NCBI GenBank assembly: GCA_023665475.1
Contig: JAMPEB010000012.1
Span: 1-64,000, forward strand
Reading direction: 5' to 3'
Length of the DNA: 64,000 bases
DNA from: Lachnoclostridium sp.
GTDB lineage: Bacteria > Bacillota > Clostridia > Lachnospirales > Lachnospiraceae
Positions within the stretch are counted from its first letter, which is position 1; every line of letters starts with the position of its first letter. Position numbers and translations under genes: made by a program. The notes under the pieces were generated by a model. The model worked only from the letters and a program-made list of their open reading frames with translations, did no database searches and was not told the origin of the DNA. Below, in pieces: positions 16,417-25,134 of this stretch.

Positions 16417-17079
16417 ATGAAAAAATTATTGGTAAAGGCAGCAGCCTTAGGGCTGATAGGGGCGTTTCTTCTGGCGGGCTGCGGGAAGAGCGGAGAAAAT
16501 CAGGAGGCAGCTTCGGGACAGGCAGGCAGACAGAAAGAAAGCGCAGGAACACAGGGCAGTCAGGAGCAGGAGGAACTACTTACCGGCAAACATCATGTAA
16601 ACATCAATATCAAAGACAAGGGCACCATTGCGGTAGAACTGGATGCGGACAGCGCTCCTATTACGGTGACCAATTTTGTGAATCTGGCCAAGTCCGGATT
16701 CTATGACGGGCTGACTTTCCACCGTATCATCGAAGGGTTTATGATGCAGGGAGGTGACCCTGACGGTGACGGCACTGGCGGTTCGGAGAATAAGATTAAG
16801 GGCGAATTTGCAAATAACGGGATAGAAAATCCCTTAAGCCATGTCAGGGGTGCAATTTCCATGGCGCGCTCCCAGATAAAGGACAGCGCCAGCTCACAGT
16901 TTTTTATCGTTCATGAGGACAGTTTGTTTTTAGACGGCGATTATGCGGTATTCGGCTATGTGACGGAAGGGATGGAGATTGTGGACGATATCTGCAGCAA
17001 TGCCACGGGACAGGATGAAAACGGAGTTCTTCCCGTGGGAAACAGACCTGTGATCGAAAGCATTGAAGTAGTGGACTGA
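16417..17079 (+). CDS. cyclophilin-type peptidyl-prolyl isomerase lipoprotein
   Basis: This 220-residue lipoprotein has a signal sequence ending in the lipobox LLAGC (Cys22), a Gln/Glu/Ser-rich spacer and a cyclophilin domain from about 60. Key family motifs are NFVNLAKSGFYDGLTFHRIIEG (first part), MMQGGDPDGDGTGG, the SMARS region and SSQFFIVHED, with VFGYVTEGMEIVD near the end. It would accelerate proline isomerisation in exported proteins at the outer face of the membrane. The start follows AGGAGG. The gene lies 23 bases after the phosphoesterase, and a terminator follows it, so the two probably share the promoter at 15600. Confidence 0.93.
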   Translation: MKKLLVKAAALGLIGAFLLAGCGKSGENQEAASGQAGRQKESAGTQGSQEQEELLTGKHHVNINIKDKGTIAVELDADSAPITVTNFVNLAKSGFYDGLTFHRIIEGFMMQGGDPDGDGTGGSENKIKGEFANNGIENPLSHVRGAISMARSQIKDSASSQFFIVHEDSLFLDGDYAVFGYVTEGMEIVDDICSNATGQDENGVLPVGNRPVIESIEVVD

Positions 17080-17131
17080 GGAAAAGCGGGATAAAGCAAA
17101 ACAATCCGCGAAAATAGAGATTTAACGGGCG

Positions 17132-17171
17132 GCTGTCCTCATGGTTTCAAATCGGAGGGCGGCTGTTTTTT
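17132..17171 (+). terminator. terminator after the cyclophilin gene
   Basis: GCTGTCCTC (17132-17140) pairs over 9 positions with GAGGGCGGC (17155-17163), with two G-T pairs, and six T residues follow at 17166-17171. The arms also contain a direct repeat of GGGCGGCTGT. Confidence 0.7.
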
Positions 17172-17213
17172 ATGTTATTTTTGTTTCCTTTTTGATGCAA
17201 AGGGAAAAGGGGA

Positions 17214-17242
17214 TTGACAGGGGGGGTAAAATAGAGTATTGT
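17214..17242 (+). promoter_or_regulatory. promoter of the GntR-ABC operon
   Basis: TTGACA (17214-17219) and TATTGT (17237-17242) have 17-base spacing. The -10 box runs straight into the palindrome below. Confidence 0.65.
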
Positions 17243-17258
17243 TGTATTATAAATACAA
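17242..17258 (+). promoter_or_regulatory. palindromic operator for the YtrA-like GntR repressor
   Basis: TTGTATT, ATA, AATACAA is a perfect 7-3-7 dyad, and GTATTG/CAATAC extends it on both sides. It overlaps the -10 box of the operon and lies 55 bases before the GntR gene. GntR-type YtrA repressors commonly bind such sites at their own promoter, so autoregulation is likely. Confidence 0.65.
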
Positions 17259-17312
17259 TACAGCGATACAATGGTGTTCCTAGAATAATCATCAGGGGAA
17301 AGGAGAAAAAGC

Positions 17313-17687
17313 ATGGCGTGGAATTTAACAAGTGACAGACCTATTTATGCGCAGTTGGTAGAAATCATTCAAATGCAGATTGTGTCAGGGAGTTATCCGC
17401 CGGGGGCGAAGCTTCCGACGGTCAGGGAATTGGCGGCAACGGCGGCGGTAAATCCCAATACGATGCAGAAGGCGTTTTCCGAATTAGAGCGCAGCGGACT
17501 GATTATCACGCAGCGAACCAACGGGCGCAATGTGACGGAGAATCAGGAATTGATTCAAAATATCAGGCAGAAGCTGGCAGCGGATTATAAAGCGGATTTT
17601 TTTGAAAAAATGCAGAAGCTTGGATTTTCCGAAAAGGATACGGCAGCATTTCTGGAACAATCATATGGAAGGGAGAAAAGCGAATGA
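17313..17687 (+). CDS. GntR-family transcriptional regulator (YtrA-like)
   Basis: This short 124-residue regulator has only the winged helix-turn-helix domain (PIYAQLVEIIQMQIVSG, LPTVRELAATAAVNPNTMQKAFSELE, GLIITQRTNGRNVTE) and a small helical tail for dimerisation. The large effector domain of other GntR proteins is absent. This size and the ABC genes immediately downstream are the mark of the YtrA subfamily. It overlaps the ATPase gene by 4 bases. I infer that it represses its own operon through the palindrome in the promoter, with release by an unknown signal such as cell-wall stress or a drug. Confidence 0.92.
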   Translation: MAWNLTSDRPIYAQLVEIIQMQIVSGSYPPGAKLPTVRELAATAAVNPNTMQKAFSELERSGLIITQRTNGRNVTENQELIQNIRQKLAADYKADFFEKMQKLGFSEKDTAAFLEQSYGREKSE

Positions 17688-18385
17688 ACGAATTGGTGGA
17701 AATCAGGAATCTGACCAAAAGCTATGGCGGAAACAATCTTGCGGTCAATAATGTTTCGCTGACTTTGACAAGAGGTAAAATAGTGGGACTTTTAGGGCCC
17801 AACGGAAGTGGGAAAACCACGATTATTAAGATGTTAAACGGGCTTTTAACGCCATCCGGGGGAACAATCCGCATCGGCGGCAATGAAGTGGGAGTCGAGA
17901 CTAAGGCGCATGTGGCATATCTGCCGGACCGGACCTATCTGTCGGGGAATCAGAAAGTATCCGAAATACTGGATTTCTTTTGTGATTTTTACAGCGATTT
18001 TGACAGGAACCGGGCGGAGGAAATGCTCAAAAGCCTGAATATCGAAACGGGCAAGAGAATGCAGACGCTTTCAAAGGGCACGAAGGAGAAGGTGCAGTTG
18101 ATTCTTGTTATGAGCCGCAGGGCGGATTTGTATGTGCTGGACGAGCCTATTGCGGGGGTGGATCCGGCGGCGAGGGATTACATTCTGCGGACTATCGTCA
18201 ATAATTATAATCCCGAGTCAACAGTGCTGATTTCCACCCATTTGATCAGCGATGTGGAGCAGGTGCTGGACGAGGTGATTTTCCTGCGTTACGGACAGGT
18301 GGTGCTGTATACTTCAGTGGATAATATCAGGGAACAGCACGGGAAATCCGTAGACGCCTATTTTAGGGAGGTGTTCGCATGTTAG
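17684..18385 (+). CDS. ABC transporter ATP-binding protein
   Basis: This 233-residue ATPase has the Walker A motif GPNGSGKTT, a Q-loop region, the signature-like LSKGTKEKVQ (a variant of LSGGQ), Walker B LYVLDEPIAGVDP and the switch histidine in STHLISD. The variant signature is common in YtrB/BcrA-like ATPases. It powers the transporter formed with the permease that overlaps its end by 7 bases. The transported compound is not known; related systems move peptide antibiotics, or act on wall precursors or acetoin. Confidence 0.92.
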   Translation: MNELVEIRNLTKSYGGNNLAVNNVSLTLTRGKIVGLLGPNGSGKTTIIKMLNGLLTPSGGTIRIGGNEVGVETKAHVAYLPDRTYLSGNQKVSEILDFFCDFYSDFDRNRAEEMLKSLNIETGKRMQTLSKGTKEKVQLILVMSRRADLYVLDEPIAGVDPAARDYILRTIVNNYNPESTVLISTHLISDVEQVLDEVIFLRYGQVVLYTSVDNIREQHGKSVDAYFREVFAC

Positions 18386-19245
18386 GCAAATTAATCAAAC
18401 ACGAGTGGAAAAGGATATCTAAGCTGAACAGCCTGCTTTTAGTCATTATGCTGGCGTTTACCGCGCTGGAATGTCTTTTGTTCTTTACGCCCATGACGGA
18501 TTTTGTGAGGGATGCCAGAGCGTTTAGCAGGGGAGATATCGGTGTGGTTTTGTGGTTCATGGTTTTTGTGGCGAGCGTGATTGCCTGTATCATGCTGATG
18601 GTGGGACTGACCTATGGCAATATGATCTATATCGGCGTAAATTTTGAAAAGACCATGTATTCGGATGAAGGCTATCTGACACATACACTGCCGGTAACGC
18701 CGCATCAACTGCTTTTCAGCAAATTTCTGGTAGGCGGGCTGTGGACAATGATTATCTATTTTGTAATGATGGTATGCATAGTTGTGCTGGCGACTGCGTT
18801 TGGCATGGCGGTAACAGGCGGAGCTGATTTCGGCGAGATATTATACGAAGTGCAGAAGATTCTGATGGAAGTATTGTCCCAGATGAGCACGGAGGGTGCG
18901 GTGGTATTAACGCATTATCTGATTGCGTTTATCGTGTTGGCATTGGCAGGACCTTTCTGCACGGTAGCTATGCTTTTCGGAGCGCTTACCCTCGGACAGC
19001 TCTCCGCAAAACATAAGGGATTGATGGGAATTCTTATTTACTTTGGAATTACCATGGCAAATTCTGTTTTGACGAACATTGTCAGCAACATCGGCAGGGT
19101 GATTACCATGGCAGGCCGGAGTTATGATGCAAATGCCGTGCTGTTTTTCACAATGGATGTGGCGATTATCTTCCAAGTATTGATTGCGGTATGCCTGTAC
19201 TTTTTATCGCATTATATTATTGTAAAGAAGTTAAACCTGAATTAA
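18379..19245 (+). CDS. ABC transporter permease
   Basis: This 288-residue protein has six predicted membrane helices (for example FTALECLLFF, VVLWFMVFVASVIACIMLMVGL, MIIYFVMMVCIVVLATAF, VLALAGPFCTVAMLFGALTLGQL). It opens with the soluble stretch LGKLIKHEWKRISK, a typical start of export-type permeases in this operon class. It overlaps the ATPase gene and completes the GntR-ATPase-permease operon. The substrate cannot be inferred. Confidence 0.85.
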   Translation: MLGKLIKHEWKRISKLNSLLLVIMLAFTALECLLFFTPMTDFVRDARAFSRGDIGVVLWFMVFVASVIACIMLMVGLTYGNMIYIGVNFEKTMYSDEGYLTHTLPVTPHQLLFSKFLVGGLWTMIIYFVMMVCIVVLATAFGMAVTGGADFGEILYEVQKILMEVLSQMSTEGAVVLTHYLIAFIVLALAGPFCTVAMLFGALTLGQLSAKHKGLMGILIYFGITMANSVLTNIVSNIGRVITMAGRSYDANAVLFFTMDVAIIFQVLIAVCLYFLSHYIIVKKLNLN

Positions 19246-19270
19246 GGTGAATAAGCTGTTCATAAATCAT

Positions 19271-19299
19271 TTGCCCTATGTCCGATAATTTGGTATACT
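19271..19299 (+). promoter_or_regulatory. promoter of the DUF5717 operon
   Basis: TTGCCC (19271-19276), 17 bases and TATACT (19294-19299), about 40 bases before the first gene. Confidence 0.6.
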
Positions 19300-19342
19300 A
19301 TATAGAGATATTTATACTACGGACAAAAGCGGGTGGACACAG

Positions 19343-22300
19343 ATGCAGGAAATGATCAGGAGAATTTTGGATGGCGATTTTGATTATGAAAACGGCTCTC
19401 TTGATTTTTCATGCTCTAAAATTGAACTGGAATTAAGCAAGGGAAGTACATATGAAGGCTCCTTTTACATCAATTCCTCCCCCGGAACGGTGGGAACGGT
19501 GGGAACTATAGGAAGGCTTATCGACGGATATGTGGTAAGTTCTGACCTTAGAATGGAATGCCTGACTCCTGAGTTTTCCGGAAGCAATGCGGAGATTGCT
19601 TATTGTTTTCACGGAGAACATCTGGAGGAGGGGGATGTGGTAAAGGGAGCTTTTTCCGTTATCAGCAACAGAGGAGAGTATTATCTTCCTTTTGTGGTGT
19701 CCATAGAGCATACGGTATTGGAGACCTCCATAGGGAGTATAAAAAATCTGTTTCATTTTGCCAATCTTGCAAAGAGCAGTTGGCGGGAGGCGGTGTCGGC
19801 ATTTTATTCGCAGGATTTTTCGCGGATATTCACCGGAAACGACGCCCGGTTTCTGGATTGCTATAAGGGGCTTTCCGCCAATCCCGGCAATGAACAGAAT
19901 GTGGAGGAGTTTTTGATCTGCATCAATAAAAAGCAGAAAGTGGAATATGTGACGGGGGAGTCGTCCATTCAGATATCCCTGACGGCGGCGGACAGCCCTT
20001 ACGCCGTGGCGGAGCATGAGCTTGAGATTATCAGAAACGGTTGGGGATATACGGCTTTAAACATAGAGTGTGAGGGTGATTTTTGTTTTACGGAGAAAGA
20101 ATTTCTGACAGATGATGATTTTCTGGGAAATGTGTGCAGACTTTCCGTGTTTATTGATACGGACAGATGCCGCAAGGGAAAGAATTTCGGAAGACTTTAT
20201 CTGTTTAATTCCTATGTGTCGCTGACGATTCCCATAGAGGTACGGATAGGGGAAGAAAGAGCGGCGCATGACGCCGGACTTGCGAGAAAAAAGATTATTT
20301 TGCAGGTGATGCGTGCCTATGAAAAATTCCGCTTAAAAAAACTGAACCGGGGAGCATGGCTGAAGGAGACCGGAAAGCTTGTGGAAAAGCTGGTGATTAT
20401 GGATGAAGACGACATTGAAGCAAGGCTTTTTCAGGCACAGCTTCTGATTACGGAGGAGCGTTTTCATGAAGCCGGTTTTATTTTGGAACATGCCGCCGAT
20501 CTGATAGAGCAAAGCGGAAAGACTCTGGATGCGCAGGCGGCATATCATTTGTATCTGACTACATTGATACACAAGGATAAGGACTATGTGCGGGAAGCTG
20601 CGGTCAGGGTGGAAAGAATCCATCACAAAAGGCGGGAAGAGTGGCGTGTGGCATGGCTGCTTTTATATCTGCCGGGCGAATATGGCAAGCCGGCAGCAAA
20701 ATGGGCTTTTCTCGAAAAACAGTTTTCTTACGGATGTACCAGTCCTGTTATTTATCTGGAAGCACTTGCCCTTTTGAATGCCAATCCCGTGCTGATGCGC
20801 AGGCTGGAGGAATTTGAACTGCAGGTAATTCATTATGGAGCGGTGAAGGACAGCCTGAACCAGGAGGTGACGGAGCAGCTTTTATATCTCTGTTCCCGGA
20901 AAAGGGAGTTTTCACAGGTGCTTCTTACAACGCTGAAACTTTTGTATGCCAGGAATCAGGACGCGCGCATTTTACAGGAAATCTGCGCAGTCCTGATTAG
21001 CGGCGGAAGAGTGGGTCCCAAATACCTGGAATGGTATCAGAAGGGTGTGGATGCCCAGCTTCGCATTACCAATTTGTACGAGTATTACATGATGTCCGTT
21101 GATTTGGAGATGATGCAGCCCATTCCGAAGATCGTGCTGATGTATTTTGTCTATCAGAACAATCTGGATTATGAACGCAGCGCTTATCTGTATCATTATC
21201 TGTTGCTGCATAAAGAAGAATTGGAAGATTTATATGAGAATTACAGTCGGCGTATGGAACATTTTGTGATAGACCAGATACAGAAAGAGCATATCAACAG
21301 GCATTTGGCGGCGTTGTATCAGGAAATGTTAAGCGGTGGTATGATAAACGAGCAGACGGCAGAGAATCTTTCAAGGCTCCTCTTTGCCCATTGGATAAGG
21401 GTAGAGGATTCGCGTTTAAAGAGGCTTTATGTCTATCAGCCGGGCAAAGTAACGCCTACGGAATATGTTTTGCAGGAATCGGGAATCTGGGCGGTTATTT
21501 ACGGAAATGATTATACCTTGGTTTTTGAGGATGCCTACGGTAACCGTTTTGTCAGGAGTATGGTGTATTCTTTGGAAAAGCTCATGCTGGCAGGAAAATA
21601 TCTCCAGACATTGGCCGGTTTTGTAAAGAATTCGCAGGGGCTGAATCTGTATCTGTGTGAACTCAATAAAGAAAAGACGCATACTGTGGCGGATGTGGAA
21701 AGGTGGCTGTTTCTGGCGCAGTCCGAGGATACGGAGGATGCGCTGAGAAGCGAGCTGACCCTGAAACTGTTACAGCATTATTATGAAGAAGATGATGTGC
21801 GGGCTCTTGACAGGTATTTAGACATCATAAGCCCTGAGCGTCTGACTATGAAGGAGAGGGACAGTATCGTCAAATATATGGTGCTTCAGGGTAAATATAA
21901 AAGCGCCTATGAGTGGCTGGGACAGTATACTCCTTATTTTGCCGACCCTAAGATTCTGGTGCGTCTGTTAAACGGCATGGCGCAACAGGAGGAAATCCCT
22001 CAGGACGGGGTCTTTACGGCGGCGGCGCTTTATACTTTCCGTAAGGGGAAGTATGACAGCTGCATCCTGCGGCATCTGGTACACTATTATCAGGGGAATA
22101 CCAAAGAAATGAGGGATATCTGGAAAGCTGCCCGTTCTTTTGAGGTGGACAGTTATGAGCTGTGTGAGAGAATGTTGCTGCAGATGCTCTATACGGGAGC
22201 CTTTGTAGGCGAAAAAATGGAAATCTTTGAGTATTATATTTCTCAGGGAGCGAAACCGGAGGTAGAGGCGGCGTTTCTGACACAATGCGCTTATGACTAT

Positions 22301-22936
22301 TTTGTGAAAGACAAGATTATAGGAGAAAGTATTTTCCGCGAGATACAGGGGATGTTCCGGCGCGGAGAAGATGTACAAAAGATTTGCAAACTGGCATATT
22401 TAAAATATTATTCCGAAAATCCCAAGGAATTGGACAGTGGAAAAATAGAACTGATACGCATTTTCCTGAAAGAAATGCTGACAGAGAGAATTCATCTGGA
22501 CTTTTTCAAACGCTATAGGCAGTTTGTGGATTTGACAGAGCTGGAAGACAGGGTGATTGTAGAATACCATGCCAGACCGGGGGGAAAAGCCCGTATTCAT
22601 TATGTGACGGTCTATGATGACGGAGAGTCCGGAGAGTATTTGTCGGAGTATATGAAGGAAGTTTACGGCGGCGTATGCTTTAAGGAGTTTGTGCTGTTTT
22701 TTGGGGAGAGCATCCAATATTATATCATGGAAGAAAACAATGGGGAAGAACAGTTGACGGAGAGCGGGACTCTGCAGAGGGACGAGTCGGGAGATGAAAG
22801 CGAAATGAGCAGATTCGGACTGATTAACGATATGATCATTAGTAAAAATATGCAGGACTATGACACTCTGGACAATCTGCTGGAGGAGTATTTCCGCAGG
22901 GAATATTTGAACGGGGAGCTTTTCAGGCTGATGTAA
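19343..22936 (+). CDS. large DUF5717-type protein of unknown function
   Basis: This 1197-residue protein has no signal peptide or membrane segment. The N-terminal 300 residues are rich in beta strands and look like two or three Ig-like or beta-sandwich domains (GSFYINSSPGTVGT, ISNRGEYYLPFVVSIEH, GRLYLFNSYVSLTIPIEVRIGEE in shorter pieces). From about 310 it becomes helical with TPR-like repeats (EARLFQAQLLITEERFHEAG, LYHYLLLHKEELEDLYEN). I recall this combination as DUF5717 in Lachnospiraceae, but could not check it. It heads a four-gene operon with an Hsp70-like protein, so a scaffold or client-handling role is possible. The start follows a GGTGG site. Confidence 0.8.
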   Translation: MQEMIRRILDGDFDYENGSLDFSCSKIELELSKGSTYEGSFYINSSPGTVGTVGTIGRLIDGYVVSSDLRMECLTPEFSGSNAEIAYCFHGEHLEEGDVVKGAFSVISNRGEYYLPFVVSIEHTVLETSIGSIKNLFHFANLAKSSWREAVSAFYSQDFSRIFTGNDARFLDCYKGLSANPGNEQNVEEFLICINKKQKVEYVTGESSIQISLTAADSPYAVAEHELEIIRNGWGYTALNIECEGDFCFTEKEFLTDDDFLGNVCRLSVFIDTDRCRKGKNFGRLYLFNSYVSLTIPIEVRIGEERAAHDAGLARKKIILQVMRAYEKFRLKKLNRGAWLKETGKLVEKLVIMDEDDIEARLFQAQLLITEERFHEAGFILEHAADLIEQSGKTLDAQAAYHLYLTTLIHKDKDYVREAAVRVERIHHKRREEWRVAWLLLYLPGEYGKPAAKWAFLEKQFSYGCTSPVIYLEALALLNANPVLMRRLEEFELQVIHYGAVKDSLNQEVTEQLLYLCSRKREFSQVLLTTLKLLYARNQDARILQEICAVLISGGRVGPKYLEWYQKGVDAQLRITNLYEYYMMSVDLEMMQPIPKIVLMYFVYQNNLDYERSAYLYHYLLLHKEELEDLYENYSRRMEHFVIDQIQKEHINRHLAALYQEMLSGGMINEQTAENLSRLLFAHWIRVEDSRLKRLYVYQPGKVTPTEYVLQESGIWAVIYGNDYTLVFEDAYGNRFVRSMVYSLEKLMLAGKYLQTLAGFVKNSQGLNLYLCELNKEKTHTVADVERWLFLAQSEDTEDALRSELTLKLLQHYYEEDDVRALDRYLDIISPERLTMKERDSIVKYMVLQGKYKSAYEWLGQYTPYFADPKILVRLLNGMAQQEEIPQDGVFTAAALYTFRKGKYDSCILRHLVHYYQGNTKEMRDIWKAARSFEVDSYELCERMLLQMLYTGAFVGEKMEIFEYYISQGAKPEVEAAFLTQCAYDYFVKDKIIGESIFREIQGMFRRGEDVQKICKLAYLKYYSENPKELDSGKIELIRIFLKEMLTERIHLDFFKRYRQFVDLTELEDRVIVEYHARPGGKARIHYVTVYDDGESGEYLSEYMKEVYGGVCFKEFVLFFGESIQYYIMEENNGEEQLTESGTLQRDESGDESEMSRFGLINDMIISKNMQDYDTLDNLLEEYFRREYLNGELFRLM

Positions 22937-22958
22937 AGAAAGCGGTATGGAGGATGTT

Positions 22959-24239
22959 ATGTTAAAGCTGTTAGGCGGCGGAAAATTGATTGTGGGCTAT
23001 GATTTGAATGATGATTATTCCCAGATAAGCTATTGTATTTCCGGCAGGGATAATGTGGAGACTTTTTCCCTGATAGAAGGGGCGCAGGATTATAATATTC
23101 CCACTCTTTTGTGCAAGAGAGAGGGGACAAATCAGTGGTTCTGCGGCAAGGAAGCCCTTCGGTACTGCGAGGAAAACGGCGGGATTCTGGTGGGAAATCT
23201 TTTGAAGCTTGCAGTGGATGGGGAACCTGTGTTAATAGAAGGAAACAGCTTTGAACCGGTGTCCCTTTTGACCCTGTTTTTAAAAAGGAGTCTGGGAATG
23301 CTTGCGCGGGTGGCTTCACCGGACAGGATTGAGGCGCTGATGATTACCTGCAGGCAGATGGCGCCGCGGATGGTGGAGGTGTTGAAACAGGCGGTAGCGG
23401 GACTTCACCTAAAAACGGACAAGGTGTTTTATCAGAGTCATGTAGAGAGTTTTTACCATTTTATGCTTTATCAGCCGGAAGAATTGTGGAGGTCGAGAGT
23501 TGTCCTGATGGAATATGCGGAGGAATCTGTCAGGGCTTATTCCATGGAGTGCAATAAGAGAACCACTCCCCGGGTAGTATATATCAATGAGCAGAGTTTC
23601 CCCTTTGCTTTGCATGAACCCAATAAGCGGGAAGAAGTGCTTGCTATGGAGTTAAACCGTATGGACAGGGACATGTTGGAAATCTGTCAGGAAATCTGCA
23701 GCGACAATTCCGTAGCCAGCATTTATCTGCTGGGAGATAAATTTTCCGATAAATGGATGAAAGAATCTCTCCGATATCTCTGCAGCAGACAGAGAGTTTT
23801 TCAGGGAAACAATCTGTACAGTAAGGGTGCCTGCTTTAGTATGTTAGAAAGGCTGGAACCCAGTGAGGCGGGCAAATCCCATGTCTTTTTGGGAAAAGAT
23901 AAATTAAAAGTCAATGTGGGAATGAAAATACTGCGGCAGGGAGAAGAGATTTATTTTGCTCTTCTGGACGCGGGGGTGAATTGGTTTGAGGCGGAGCAGA
24001 CATTTGAATTTTATCAGCAGGGGGGAAACCGGCTGGAATTCAGAATTACTTCCCTGATCGGAAAAAGCAATCAACTGGCGGAAATCATTCTTGAGGATTT
24101 GTCGGAGGAACTGAGTCGTCTCAGGGCGCGTTTAAGTCTCAGGGATGAGCATCATATTGTGGTGGAGATTGAAGATTTGGGATTGGGAGCATTCAGACCC
24201 GCTACGCACAATGTCTGGCGGGAAGAGATAGAGGTGTAG
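22959..24239 (+). CDS. Hsp70/actin-fold-like protein (DUF5716-type)
   Basis: This 426-residue protein begins LIVGYDLNDDYSQISYCI, which parallels the phosphate-1 loop of the Hsp70/actin ATPase fold. SVASIYLLGDKFSDKWMKE parallels the adenosine-binding motif, with LYSKGACFSM resembling the following GAA helix. The C-terminal 110 residues (NRLEFRITSLIGK, DEHHIVVEIEDLGLGAF) resemble an Hsp70 substrate-binding beta-sandwich. The second phosphate loop is degenerate (VVLMEYAEES), so ATPase activity is uncertain. The start at 22959 follows GGAGG at 22949-22953. It sits 22 bases after the large DUF5717-type gene and 14 bases before the next gene, so it is part of the same operon. Confidence 0.75.
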   Translation: MLKLLGGGKLIVGYDLNDDYSQISYCISGRDNVETFSLIEGAQDYNIPTLLCKREGTNQWFCGKEALRYCEENGGILVGNLLKLAVDGEPVLIEGNSFEPVSLLTLFLKRSLGMLARVASPDRIEALMITCRQMAPRMVEVLKQAVAGLHLKTDKVFYQSHVESFYHFMLYQPEELWRSRVVLMEYAEESVRAYSMECNKRTTPRVVYINEQSFPFALHEPNKREEVLAMELNRMDRDMLEICQEICSDNSVASIYLLGDKFSDKWMKESLRYLCSRQRVFQGNNLYSKGACFSMLERLEPSEAGKSHVFLGKDKLKVNVGMKILRQGEEIYFALLDAGVNWFEAEQTFEFYQQGGNRLEFRITSLIGKSNQLAEIILEDLSEELSRLRARLSLRDEHHIVVEIEDLGLGAFRPATHNVWREEIEV

Positions 24240-24253
24240 GATAGGAGGAGACC

Positions 24254-25108
24254 ATGCGCACCAGTATCTGTATCGGAGAATATACTACAACTCCATATGT
24301 GATTTCGGGATTGGAAATTCCGGTGTACTGCGCGGAAGAATTGTGTTATTGTATAAAAGAGAACGCTTTTCTTCTGGACGCCGGATTCATGAATGACGCC
24401 CTGATAGACTGGCTGGGTTCAAGGTGCGGCTTAAAAGAGCTTGCGAAGGAGCTTAGACCTCTGGTACACAGGAAAGGAACGCTCAGTACCTTTGCAGTCA
24501 TGATTTTGGAATATGTGGGACTGTATGACATGCAGACTGTCCGGGGCGTGGAACAGGTGTTAAAAAAGGGAGCGGGTTTAAGCAGTATCGAGAGGCGCAA
24601 GAAACAGGTCGATTATCTGGTAGAAAAGAAAAAATACCGTTCCGCGGTCAGGGGGTATGAAGGGCTTCTTTCCAAGTGGCGGGAGCTGGAACAGGAAGAC
24701 AGAGAGCTGCCTGCCGCATATGTGCGCGCGGCGATTCTTCACAATATGGGAGTCGCTTATGCCGGACTTATGAGATATGACTGCGCTGCGGAACGCTTTA
24801 TGCAGGCATATGAGGCAAGCGGCGAAAATGAGCATTACATGGCGTTTTTGGCGGCAAAGCGCATGGAACTGAAGGAAGAGGAATATATTGCCTTTGCGGC
24901 GGAGCTTTCCGACGGCTATGAGAGTACGCTGCAATTGGAACGCACAATGGAGCATCTGAGGAAAGAATGGGAACTGCAGGCGGACTGCCAGCGAATTAAG
25001 GCGAGAAAGACCATGCGTTTCGGCGGCGATAAGCAGAAGTATTATGACGAAAACGAACGGCTGACCAGAGCGCTTCAGGACAGCTACAGGGAATGTATCA
25101 AAGAATAA
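24254..25108 (+). CDS. TPR-like protein of unknown function
   Basis: This 284-residue soluble protein starts after a strong AGGAGG. The N-terminal third (YTTTPYVISGLEIPVYCAEEL) is beta-rich, and the rest is helical with a TPR-like pair (YRSAVRGYEGLLSKWRELEQ, ILHNMGVAYAGLMRYDCAAERFMQAYEAS). TPR repeats mediate protein contacts, so it could be an adaptor for the Hsp70-like protein encoded just upstream. No catalytic motif is seen. Confidence 0.8.
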   Translation: MRTSICIGEYTTTPYVISGLEIPVYCAEELCYCIKENAFLLDAGFMNDALIDWLGSRCGLKELAKELRPLVHRKGTLSTFAVMILEYVGLYDMQTVRGVEQVLKKGAGLSSIERRKKQVDYLVEKKKYRSAVRGYEGLLSKWRELEQEDRELPAAYVRAAILHNMGVAYAGLMRYDCAAERFMQAYEASGENEHYMAFLAAKRMELKEEEYIAFAAELSDGYESTLQLERTMEHLRKEWELQADCQRIKARKTMRFGGDKQKYYDENERLTRALQDSYRECIKE

Positions 25109-25134
25109 GCGGACGGAAAAAAGGAACAGATTAT

